From Desulfobulbaceae bacterium (GTDB lineage: Bacteria; Desulfobacterota; Desulfobulbia; Desulfobulbales; SURF-16), in NCBI GenBank assembly GCA_023230525.1, contig JALNXE010000007.1, positions 11,526 to 75,525 of the forward strand: a stretch of DNA of 64,000 bases, given 5' to 3'. A program made the translations under genes and the position numbers. Positions 9,910-17,108 of the stretch are shown here, piece by piece (positions within the stretch are counted from its first letter, which is position 1; every line of letters begins with the position of its first letter). The notes beneath the pieces were generated by a model. The model was not told the origin of the DNA and ran no database searches. It saw nothing but the letters and a program-made list of their open reading frames with translations.

Positions 9910-12021
9910 TTAGCGCACTGAAAGGACATAAGCCTTGCCGTCGGTAAAAAATTGGTCCCCCATAAAATTTTCCCCGATTTGCGGTTTTACGAGTTGTATC
10001 TTCAGGCCGGGATCTATTTTTCCCGTCAGAGCAAGTTGTTGAAACAGACGCTCCCGTTCGGCATCCAGATCAGGCACAATTCTGGGCACAATACCCCATT
10101 TGAAACCATCATTGGCATTAACCATAGCCACATAGATGGTATTGCCATTTTTCAACGAAAAATTTGTCCGCCATATCTTCACATGCCGGGCATTGCTGAG
10201 CCAATTCGGGCCAGCCACCTGGGCAAAGCTGATATCCTGTATTCTCCCGTTCCAGAAAGATGGGGAAATCGGCGCGGCAGGATGCGGCGTTTGCAATATC
10301 AAGGCCTTCACCGCCCTGAGAAATGACGATACATTCTCCTGGTCGGTTAAAATCCACCCTGCCTGTTGGAGGGCTGCAACCAGACGGCTGTCATTGCCGG
10401 CGAGGAAAATAAAGTTGATCGGCTCCTGTTTCTCACCGGTCAGGGTCTCGGTATATCTCATCTTTTCACTGGTGAAAATATCCGTGCTTTCCGAGACCAC
10501 AACGGCGCCATGTGATGGGGCGGCGGCCAGCGGCGGATGGTAATTCATGGCAAATCCGGCATAGAACAGAACGGCGCTGATGACCAGGAGGAAAGAGACT
10601 GGCCGGGCCCCCCTGGCCGGGGATAAGGCTTGGCCATCCCCTTGCCCGTGGCTGATCCATTCGCAGAAAGAGACGCCGATGATCAGCCACATGGCGCCGA
10701 CCAGATAACCGCTCCACACATCGCTTATATAATGTACGCCAAGGTATATCCGGCTGGCGCCAATGGCCATGATGATAATGATTGTGCTGACAAAGATATT
10801 TACCTTCCTGTTCCAGCTTTGGCAAAAACGGATCAGGAGGTACCCCGCAAACCCGTAGAAAGCCACCGCGATCGTTGCATGCCCGCTGGGAAAAGAATAA
10901 GAATGTTCGGCATATACAGCCAGCTCCGGGCGCGGGCGGTGAAAAGCCAGTTTCCCTAAATAGGTAAACGTCTCGCTGCCGGCAACCGCCACCACAAGGG
11001 GCAGCGTGCAATACTCTTTCCGCCATAACCGGAGGATGACCACGGCGATGAAGATGAAGGCCAGCACGACCTGGCTTTTACCCAGCAGGGTTATCCAGGT
11101 GAAAACAGTGGTGAGTCCAGCCGTGCGGAAGACAAAGAAAAGATTTGCGATGCGGCTGTCGGCAATGATAATGGGATCAGAGGTTATCAGGTCTTCCACC
11201 ACTCCGGCAAACAAAGCCAGGACATAGACAAACCCCAGGACAGACAGGGACAGGGTAAGCCCTGAAAATCGTGTGGTGTCAAATCTGGCCTGCAAAAACG
11301 AGATGATCCGCTGATGTTTTTGCAGCCACGGCCGCATGTGTTCATTGTTAATTGCCGCCTCCTTGCCTGATCGGCACAGGGAGATGACCATGGTCAGGAA
11401 TTGTTTGCCTTTCCTGGCCAGCAGCCACTTGAGGAGGTAAAGGATGCCGCCGGATATCAGGAGAAAGGCAAAAAACAGCCCTGCCCGGGACAGCCACAAT
11501 TGCGCGAGATTAAGGGATTGCGCAAAAATGTAACCAGCAAGGACCCAGACAAATCCCCAACCCGCCCCGCCAAGAACATTCCAGAGCATGAATGTTTTCC
11601 GGCTCATCCTCAGGCTGCCGGCCATAAAGGGAACAACCTCCTTGACGCTCGGGATGAACCGGCCGAAGAAAATGCTCCTGGCGCCATGCGCGTCCAGGAA
11701 ATGTTTGGCATTGTCCATATGGTTGGCCTTCACGAGCCAGAAACCATCCTTCAGCCATTTGCTGCCATATTTTCTCCCGAGATAGTAGTTTACATTATCG
11801 CCGGCAATTGCGCCGATGACGGCAAACCAGATGAGGTCCCCAGTATCGAAATAGCCGCGGGCGGAAAGGGCCCCCAGCAAAAGAATGATCGTTGAGCCCG
11901 GTATGATCAGGCCGATGCCCACCGTTGTCTCGCTAAGGGCCGCCAAAAAGGCAAGCCAATAGCCCCCGGCCCGAAAGTGCTCGATGGACGGCAGAAGTTG
12001 ATTGATCAGGTCATTAATCAT
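9910..12021 (-). CDS. DedA-PAP2-LssY fusion membrane phosphatase
   Basis: A 703-residue inner-membrane protein in three parts. Residues ~15-200 are a DedA/VTT domain (GLIIPGSTIILLLGA, GRFIPSVKEVVPF), a family linked to undecaprenyl-phosphate and phospholipid flipping. Residues ~250-450 are a PAP2 lipid phosphatase with all three catalytic motifs: KLAFHRPRP (357-365), PSGH (378-381) and SRIYLGVHYISD (423-434). Residues ~500-703 are a soluble LssY-C-like domain. The combination suggests dephosphorylation and transbilayer recycling of a lipid carrier or phospholipid. No neighbours share its operon. Confidence 0.9.
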   Translation of the reverse strand: MINDLINQLLPSIEHFRAGGYWLAFLAALSETTVGIGLIIPGSTIILLLGALSARGYFDTGDLIWFAVIGAIAGDNVNYYLGRKYGSKWLKDGFWLVKANHMDNAKHFLDAHGARSIFFGRFIPSVKEVVPFMAGSLRMSRKTFMLWNVLGGAGWGFVWVLAGYIFAQSLNLAQLWLSRAGLFFAFLLISGGILYLLKWLLARKGKQFLTMVISLCRSGKEAAINNEHMRPWLQKHQRIISFLQARFDTTRFSGLTLSLSVLGFVYVLALFAGVVEDLITSDPIIIADSRIANLFFVFRTAGLTTVFTWITLLGKSQVVLAFIFIAVVILRLWRKEYCTLPLVVAVAGSETFTYLGKLAFHRPRPELAVYAEHSYSFPSGHATIAVAFYGFAGYLLIRFCQSWNRKVNIFVSTIIIIMAIGASRIYLGVHYISDVWSGYLVGAMWLIIGVSFCEWISHGQGDGQALSPARGARPVSFLLVISAVLFYAGFAMNYHPPLAAAPSHGAVVVSESTDIFTSEKMRYTETLTGEKQEPINFIFLAGNDSRLVAALQQAGWILTDQENVSSFLRAVKALILQTPHPAAPISPSFWNGRIQDISFAQVAGPNWLSNARHVKIWRTNFSLKNGNTIYVAMVNANDGFKWGIVPRIVPDLDAERERLFQQLALTGKIDPGLKIQLVKPQIGENFMGDQFFTDGKAYVLSVR

Positions 12022-12333
12022 GGCGTGGCCGGATGCTTCCCCCTCTCACGCGAAATTCTGAACCCGCCGAAAAAAAGCTGCGGATTACAAAAAGTATTTT
12101 TTAATTTCAGCAAGTTATCAAAACCAGAAAAATTGCGGGTGTAACTGTAATTATTGTCAGGCGCACTATTGTATTCATTTTTAACCATTAAGGCGAGCAA
12201 GATCTTGCTGAGGTCAGCTGGCGCCCACTTAATTGTTTATTTAAATAATATGCTTATATTATTTACAGAAAAGATAATTTTTACCAATTTTATAATCCGA
12301 TCCTCAACCGGTTTCACGTAAGGGGGTGGAAAT
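12022..12333. other. AT-rich intergenic region between divergent genes
   Basis: The 312 nt between the divergent phosphatase and DsrC-like genes must hold the promoters of both. The stretch 12215-12300 is strongly AT-rich. I could not assign clear -35/-10 pairs. A GGGGGTGG ribosome-binding site for the DsrC-like gene lies near 12321. Confidence 0.4.
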
Positions 12334-12690
12334 ATGTTTAACATTGAATGTGATGGCAGAAAATTGGCAAGGGACAAAGAAGGATTCTTGCTTCATACTG
12401 AAGACTGGAATGATGAGGTAGCCGAAATTCTGGCGGCTGACGAGGGATATGAGGATTTTACCGACGAAAAAAAAGAGATAGTTAAATTCATGCGGAATTA
12501 TTACCTCAGATTCAACGCATTTCCGATTCTGGATGCCGTCTGTAAATATACCGGCCAGGAAAGAAAATGCCTTGAAAAGGAATTTATCGATCCCATGAAA
12601 GCGTGGAAGATTGCCGGGCTGCCCAAACCCGATGGCATCCAATTTGTCACCCTGGATGGCAAACATTACACTATGAACGAGTGCTGCTGA
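12334..12690 (+). CDS. DsrC-family protein lacking the canonical redox cysteines
   Basis: A 118-residue DsrC/TusE-fold protein. DsrC proteins carry sulfur as a persulfide or trisulfide on a flexible C-terminal arm that in true DsrC reads ACKxAGLPKPTGCV. Here the arm reads AWKIAGLPKPDGI, so the inner cysteine is Trp and the penultimate cysteine is Ile. The chain then runs on about 15 residues and ends NECC, giving two adjacent cysteines at a new position. It therefore fits neither DsrC nor TusE strictly and is closest to the cysteine-less DsrC-like proteins proposed to be regulatory. No dsrAB or tus genes are in the window. The function of the terminal CC pair is open. Confidence 0.88.
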   Translation: MFNIECDGRKLARDKEGFLLHTEDWNDEVAEILAADEGYEDFTDEKKEIVKFMRNYYLRFNAFPILDAVCKYTGQERKCLEKEFIDPMKAWKIAGLPKPDGIQFVTLDGKHYTMNECC

Positions 12691-13242
12691 CGCAGCCGTT
12701 GGCAAAAAATGACGTGGAGGGCGGCATAAGGGCCGGGGAAGTGTTGTCTGCAGCCGGCCTGGGATTTTGGCAATCAGACAATAAACGCCTGGCCCTTTTT
12801 CCCGCACTCATGACGACCGACTTGCTCCGGCTGCCCGGTGGCGTTTCCTTTTCTTTCTCCCTTTGTCTTATTTTACGGGACAGGGTGTCCTTTCCCGTGG
12901 GACTTTGCCAGCCCGCGTAGTCACACCATCCAGGAACCAGCCGGAATGACAAGAAATTTATTTTCACGCCAGCGGGCACGGCTGTTGCTATAGCTTAATG
13001 CATCAGAGAGGCGGAAAGTGGCTTCCGTTTTGGTCACGGATTTATCCGCTCAACCCAAGAAATTTACAGCTCCCGAAGTTATTCAATGAAAAAATGGCGG
13101 GTTCCCTAAAAGCCTGCTGCCGCGGATTTACGTGCCGATAAATCAGAAAATTATCATGCGCGGTGGGCTTGCAGAATGCTTTTGGAGCTGTGCGGCCGGG
13201 GCCTTCACCCCGGCCCTTCCTTTCGGGAGGCGGCAGGTCGAT
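12691..13242. other. Intergenic region with no supportable gene
   Basis: About 550 nt between the DsrC-like gene and the next small gene. I see no convincing frame, RNA or terminator. It carries the leader of the Cys-rich gene, including GGGAGG near 13225-13230. Confidence 0.35.
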
Positions 13243-13437
13243 ATGTCGGAGAGCGAGATAGGACTCAAGGCCCTTGAAAAAGCGGCCAAATATATCTGCA
13301 CGATAAAGTGCGGATTATGCCCCATGGTGGTGGAGAACATTCCCTGTCCGCAGGAATGCAACCTGGAAACCCTGCCATGGCAATGCTGGTTTGCCTATTT
13401 CCGGGCCCAGTCCCGGGAGGAATCCGGACAGGCCTGA
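13243..13437 (+). CDS. Small cysteine-rich protein, function unknown
   Basis: A 64-residue product starting MSESEIGLKALEKAAKYICT. It has seven cysteines, including CTIKCGLC, IPCPQEC and WQCW, which could bind a metal or an Fe-S cluster or form disulfides. There is no signal peptide, so metal binding in the cytoplasm is more likely. The open frame extends upstream to 13132, but a GGGAGG site about 12 nt before ATG 13243 and better composition favour the short form. Its partner genes are unclear. Confidence 0.5.
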   Translation: MSESEIGLKALEKAAKYICTIKCGLCPMVVENIPCPQECNLETLPWQCWFAYFRAQSREESGQA

Positions 13438-13688
13438 GCCATCCCGGCAAATGCGGCTGCGGGCTTACCGGCGCAGCCCTTCCCCACCGCCAAAACACCA
13501 AACTCATCCTGCCACATCCCGTAATTATTCCAGCTGTTGCCCAACAAGGTTGCAAGATCCGGCAGCAACCGTTGACAGTAGGGGAATCCCGACTTCCCGC
13601 CCCTTTCTTTCTTCACCAGACCCGTGACATTCCACTTGATAGGCATTATTATTTAATTAAAGTAATTGGTCAAAAGGAGGTGGCTTCT

Positions 13689-13931
13689 ATGACAACGAAC
13701 CAGATTATCAATCTTGAAAATGAAATCGAAAATACCCTGGAAATGACTGCAATATGCCGTACCGAGTTTTGCAAAATCTTGGAGCCGGAGGTTGACCGAC
13801 TGGAAATAAAGTTGCAGGATGTAGGCAGCGAGCCATCTGCATTTGTGGCAGATGCACGGGTTAAGGAAATGTCAGACAAGATCCGGATGGCATACAGAAA
13901 TCTTGGACCTGTATTTATGTTTAACGTCTGA
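13689..13931 (+). CDS. Small helical protein of unknown function
   Basis: An 80-residue, charged, probably coiled-coil protein (MTTNQIINLENEIENTLEMT...). An excellent AAGGAGG site precedes ATG 13689 by 8-9 nt and a classical terminator follows at 13961-13999, which together make it a convincing expressed gene. I recognise no domain. A longer upstream frame exists but is not supported by a ribosome-binding site. Confidence 0.7.
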   Translation: MTTNQIINLENEIENTLEMTAICRTEFCKILEPEVDRLEIKLQDVGSEPSAFVADARVKEMSDKIRMAYRNLGPVFMFNV

Positions 13932-13960
13932 TGCCTAATAAGGTAAATGCCTGAGAGCCA

Positions 13961-13999
13961 AGCGAGACAGCCGGACTTTCGGCTGTCTCGCTTTTTTTT
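13961..13999 (+). terminator. Rho-independent terminator
   Basis: A perfect 13-bp stem, AGCGAGACAGCCG (13961-13973) against 13980-13992, with a 6-nt loop and a run of eight T follows the 80-residue protein gene by 29 nt. It separates this gene from the convergent membrane protein gene. Confidence 0.93.
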
Positions 14000-14023
14000 G
14001 CTCTCCCCCATCCCGTTCAGGGG

Positions 14024-14422
14024 TTACACGAACAGATGATCAAGGGAGAACAGCCGGCGACTGATCACGGCGCTGACAAAGGATTCGCCAAGTCTCCTCC
14101 TGAGCTTAAATATTCGCCTTATTGCCCCGACCAGGAAACCGGCAGCCGCGCCACAGGCACCTTCCAGTAAAATGTTTTCCACTGAAACCGCGGTTGTCCC
14201 ACCCGTAACCATGCCATACAAGGCGGACAGGGAACCGGCGGCCAGGATGAAAATCGCGCTATAGGCGGCAGCCAGCAGGAAACAGGCGATATACAGCGCT
14301 ATGCCGGTTAATATGATCCAGCCAATGATCTGCAAGCCGCTGCCCTGACCACCGTTATTTTTATTGTGTTGCTGCTGGCGGTTACCGGAATCCGGCTGGC
14401 GATATATTATGACCGAGCTCAT
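14024..14422 (-). CDS. Small membrane protein, function unknown
   Basis: A 132-residue product with a polar Gln/Asn-rich N-terminus, then hydrophobic segments at about residues 30-75 and a glycine/alanine-rich one near 85-100 (GACGAAAGFLVGA), and a basic C-terminal tail. It is probably an inner-membrane protein with two or three helices. I recognise no family. It converges on the terminator at 13961-13999. Confidence 0.5.
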   Translation of the reverse strand: MSSVIIYRQPDSGNRQQQHNKNNGGQGSGLQIIGWIILTGIALYIACFLLAAAYSAIFILAAGSLSALYGMVTGGTTAVSVENILLEGACGAAAGFLVGAIRRIFKLRRRLGESFVSAVISRRLFSLDHLFV

Positions 14423-14806
14423 CGGCGGCGTTTCTCACTCTTCATGGTTGGTAACGGCATCGCGCGCCAAGGGCCTCGGGCAAAGGAAAAGGGTTTTATT
14501 TCCCTCTGGCGCAAGTCTCATCAGGTCCTTGTCATACATGGCCACCAGCAGCACCTCTCCCCGGCCGTTATTTGAACAGGCAACCAAGACGTCATACGGG
14601 CAAACGAAGCGCGACCCGGAATCCATGGATTTTTCCGGACTCCCTCTGGAGTTTATCCCCACGAAGGCGGGGGCGGGAATGGCATGATAGTGCCAGCTTG
14701 ATTGTAAACTGGAATCAGGCCCGATTCAAGACACTTGGTGATGTTCTTGATCCTTTAGGGGCAGTGAGGTTGCGATCTCAACAAGGAGGTAACGATCAGA
14801 GAAAGA

Positions 14807-14869
14807 GGGGCAGGCTTTAAAAATCTGACTGTTGTCGAAAAGACGACATCAAAATGTCAAGCCTGCCCC
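14807..14869. repeat. Hairpin-forming element in a gene-free stretch
   Basis: GGGGCAGGCTT (14807-14817) is the exact reverse complement of 14859-14869, with an inner GTCG/CGAC pairing near 14833-14846. It lies within 14423-14919, where I see no supportable gene. It could be a decayed MITE or a structured RNA end; no second copy is visible. Confidence 0.35.
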
Positions 14870-14919
14870 GCTGGTTAGCGACACTATTTTTTCATTGAGT
14901 GAAACAGCGAGCCAGCTAA

Positions 14920-15291
14920 CTATAAACACTTGTATGCGCTGTCATACTCTGAATAAAGTTTTGCGAAACAAGTTCTGCCAGTGTTCGTAATGACAGCCGG
15001 TTTAGCCATTGCTTCCCGGTCCATTTTCTCGGTCCGTGCTTCCAGGCTGCGCGTGGTATCCCCCGCCATATATTCTGAAGAATATTTCAATTCATTGCTG
15101 CCAGCGGTAGTGATGACCACTGGTAACCTCTGGGTCTCTCGATCAGCGGCAATGACTTTTGCGGCTTCCTGCGGGGTCGTATCACGTCCGAGATATTCGG
15201 AAAAATAATGGATATTTCCGGCGGCCATCGCGGAACTTGCGAAAAAGGTTGCGAGAGAAATCGCGAATAAGTTGGTTAGCAGTTTTTTCAT
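14920..15291 (-). CDS. Secreted protein with a duplicated YxSEY-GDTT module
   Basis: A 123-residue product with a clear Sec signal peptide (MKKLLTNLFAISLATFFASS, cleavage near AMA-AG). The mature part holds two related units: YFSEYLGRDTTPQEAAKVIA followed by PVVITTAG, and YSSEYMAGDTTRSLEARTEK followed by PAVITNTG. A third, partial YSEYDSAYKC closes the chain. I took ATG 15291 because the upstream ATG at 15303 overlaps the AGGTG ribosome-binding site. It is probably periplasmic. I do not recognise the family. Confidence 0.65.
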   Translation of the reverse strand: MKKLLTNLFAISLATFFASSAMAAGNIHYFSEYLGRDTTPQEAAKVIAADRETQRLPVVITTAGSNELKYSSEYMAGDTTRSLEARTEKMDREAMAKPAVITNTGRTCFAKLYSEYDSAYKCL

Positions 15292-15714
15292 GGCACACCT
15301 CATCTTTTTCGTTTTCAGGATTATTTCCTGTCATCGGTTTTTTGCTGCCTCCAGAGTCAGACAGGAGAAAACTCCCCTCAACCCTCCTCAGCAGCAAGAA
15401 TTTCGGTGACCTCTTCATTCACGTCTTCTATCAATGTTTTTTATTGATAAAAGTTATCTGTTTTGAAAATAACATAAACATTCTAAACAAAAAAACAATT
15501 ACCTGAAATATTTTGTTTTGCTTTAATTGCTGCTCTGCCGGAGAACCAAAGAAAAACAATGAGTTACTTTGTTTGGCATTGCCCTGCACGGGAGTAAGGG
15601 AGGGGGTGCAAGAGCAATTCGTCAAAGAGCGGCCGGGAACACGCATAAAGGTTTGAGGAGGAAGGTCGATCTGTGGTTCATCTATTTGTGTTGGGGCACG
15701 TAAACAGGCACCGC
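15292..15714. other. AT-rich intergenic region
   Basis: About 420 nt with no convincing gene. TATCAAT at about 15428 and ATTGATA at about 15441 form a short perfect inverted repeat around a T-run. The promoter of the secreted-protein gene should lie in the left part; I could not define it. Confidence 0.3.
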
Positions 15715-16254
15715 CTAAAGGCGCGGACTGTTTGCCACGGCGATGCTGTATGCCAAGCCGAGCGCAAACAGGAGCACCAGGGCGATGATCGTGAGCGCGA
15801 TGGCACGATTCAGCGATTCGTGCTTGACCCACACATTCTTCGACAGGATGTAGTTCTGGGCCACCATGGTGTTCTCCAGATCCTGCTCGGTCCAATTGGC
15901 CATGGCGGTGCGATGCTCCTCCCTGGACATCGCGGCAATATCACCAAAGAACCAGAACTTTTCGCTGGTCTGCAACGAAAGATCGCGCGCATGATGCCGT
16001 GGCCACATGGCCCGCAGAACAAAGAGATATGAGGCCACCAGAGCAGCACCGGACAGCCCGAGCAACAGCCAGATCGGCATGGAGTAAACGTCTCGCGCCG
16101 CCCGCATCTCATCCGCGCCGACAAAGACCAGGCCGTTCACCACGCCGACGACGAGGGTGTTCAGGCCGACGAGAAACTTGGCCTTCTCCTCGGACTGCTT
16201 GTACCAGCCGAGTATCGTCTCGAATTGTTTGAAGAGGTACTCAAGTTTCGTCAT
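15715..16254 (-). CDS. Pycsar-type membrane effector (DUF5706-like), orphan
   Basis: A 179-residue protein with the layout of the Pycsar effector PycTM: an N-terminal helix with EKAKFLVGLNTLVVG, two transmembrane helices at about residues 28-46 and 61-82, the block WFFGDIAAMSREEH and a last membrane helix at about 150-172. In Pycsar defence such proteins open membranes when a neighbouring pyrimidine cyclase makes cCMP or cUMP. No cyclase gene lies next to it, so the activator is missing or elsewhere. A GGAGG site precedes the ATG closely. The next genes on the same strand are a toxin-antitoxin pair and a TIR-like protein, which supports a defence context. Confidence 0.7.
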   Translation of the reverse strand: MTKLEYLFKQFETILGWYKQSEEKAKFLVGLNTLVVGVVNGLVFVGADEMRAARDVYSMPIWLLLGLSGAALVASYLFVLRAMWPRHHARDLSLQTSEKFWFFGDIAAMSREEHRTAMANWTEQDLENTMVAQNYILSKNVWVKHESLNRAIALTIIALVLLFALGLAYSIAVANSPRL

Positions 16255-16280
16255 CAGTGCCTCCGCGGCGCGGCTTAAGG

Positions 16281-16344
16281 GCTTTGGAGCTTTGGGTCAG
16301 GTCTTGCAAAATTACTTTCTAATGTCGCAAGACCTGACCCCAAA
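16281..16344 (-). repeat. Palindromic repeat family B, copy 1
   Basis: GGGTCAGGTCTTGC (16294-16307) pairs perfectly with 16327-16340, with further flanking pairs. The same element, including its GGAGCTT leader, recurs at 17040-17097 in the same orientation. It lies 12 nt past the stop of the YgiT-type antitoxin gene and could serve as its 3' hairpin. Confidence 0.8.
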
Positions 16345-16355
16345 TTACAACAAAA

Positions 16356-16580
16356 CTACGCGGCATAGCGGAGAATTTCCACCTCAACACCTTTGGCAAT
16401 CGCTTCCTCGGCCCGGGTTAAAAGGTGTTCCGTGATACTGTCGGACAGATAGTATTCGCCACAGGTGTCACAGATATCGGCGGGAACGTTTTTAATGATA
16501 ACTGATGTATTGCCGCGGTTGAGCACTACTGTTGTTTCGCCCGGCTGGGTCTCGCCGGTTTTACAGATCGCGCATTTCAT
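16356..16580 (-). CDS. YgiT-type zinc-finger antitoxin
   Basis: A 74-residue protein with two CxxC pairs, CAIC near the N-terminus and CDTC near residues 37-40, the zinc ribbon typical of YgiT/MqsA-type antitoxins. It lacks the C-terminal DNA-binding domain of full MqsA. Its ATG overlaps the TGA of the toxin gene (ATGA, 16577-16580), giving toxin-first order. It should bind and neutralise the DUF4258 partner. Confidence 0.85.
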   Translation of the reverse strand: MKCAICKTGETQPGETTVVLNRGNTSVIIKNVPADICDTCGEYYLSDSITEHLLTRAEEAIAKGVEVEILRYAA

Positions 16581-16867
16581 GTTTCCCTCCGTGTCCTGAA
16601 GCTGTCAGTCCATTTGTCAGCGGTCGGAATGTAAGTGGTAATAATATAACAGCTTTGATTCTTATGATTTATTGCCACCACAATATGCAGCGGCATACCT
16701 GCTGGATTACCGCAGACAAGCAGGCTGGGAAACGGCAGGTCTTCCGGATATTCAGCTATGATTTCGCCGTCAGCGAGTGCTGCCTGGATATCTTCCCTGC
16801 TGATTTTTCTCTCAAACATGCGCTGAATGGCATGTCCGCTGAAAATTATTTTCTCACAATACAGCAT
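16577..16867 (-). CDS. DUF4258 toxin of a toxin-antitoxin pair
   Basis: A 96-residue protein of the DUF4258 family: FSGHAIQRMFERKIS near the N-terminus, GEIIAEYPEDLPFPS centrally and LHIVVAIN..CYIITTYIP toward the end. Family members are RelE/BrnT-like predicted ribonucleases found with YgiT-type zinc-finger antitoxins, as here. Translation is coupled to the antitoxin by a 4-nt overlap. The pair is bracketed by two copies of repeat family B. Confidence 0.83.
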   Translation of the reverse strand: MLYCEKIIFSGHAIQRMFERKISREDIQAALADGEIIAEYPEDLPFPSLLVCGNPAGMPLHIVVAINHKNQSCYIITTYIPTADKWTDSFRTRRET

Positions 16868-16989
16868 GCAGTTATCTTACCTGATCCCATGGGGAAGAAC
16901 AAGAAAAGCAAAATTCTGGCAGAAAAGGAAAACCGATTTATTTTTTTCACTATGCCGTTGACTAAAACCTGTCCTCTTTTCATTTTCCA

Positions 16990-17014
16990 GCGGATTTTCC
17001 CCTGTTGACAATCA
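16990..17014 (+). repeat. 25-nt direct repeat, left copy
   Basis: Positions 16990-17014 are identical to 18700-18724. The core reads CCCCTGTTGACAATCA. The two copies flank the TIR-like gene and the REP cluster. Each contains TTGACA. Confidence 0.9.
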
Positions 17015-17039
17015 ACGCAGAGGCTTCGGGTCACAGGAG

Positions 17040-17097
17040 CTTCGGAGCTTCGGGTCAGGTCTTGAAAAATTACTTTTCGCAATACCTGCCCTGATCC
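17040..17097 (-). repeat. Palindromic repeat family B, copy 2
   Basis: This copy shares GGAGCTT, GGGTCAGGTCTTG and AAAATTACTTT with the copy at 16281-16344, but its right arm has more mismatches. It lies 12 nt beyond the stop of the TIR-like gene, the same spacing as copy 1 shows to the antitoxin gene. Confidence 0.75.
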
Positions 17098-17108
17098 TTT
17101 CGAGTGTT

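Noticed and set aside
12334..12690. Calling this gene a functional DsrC or TusE
   Set aside because: The cysteines that define both are replaced in the conserved arm.
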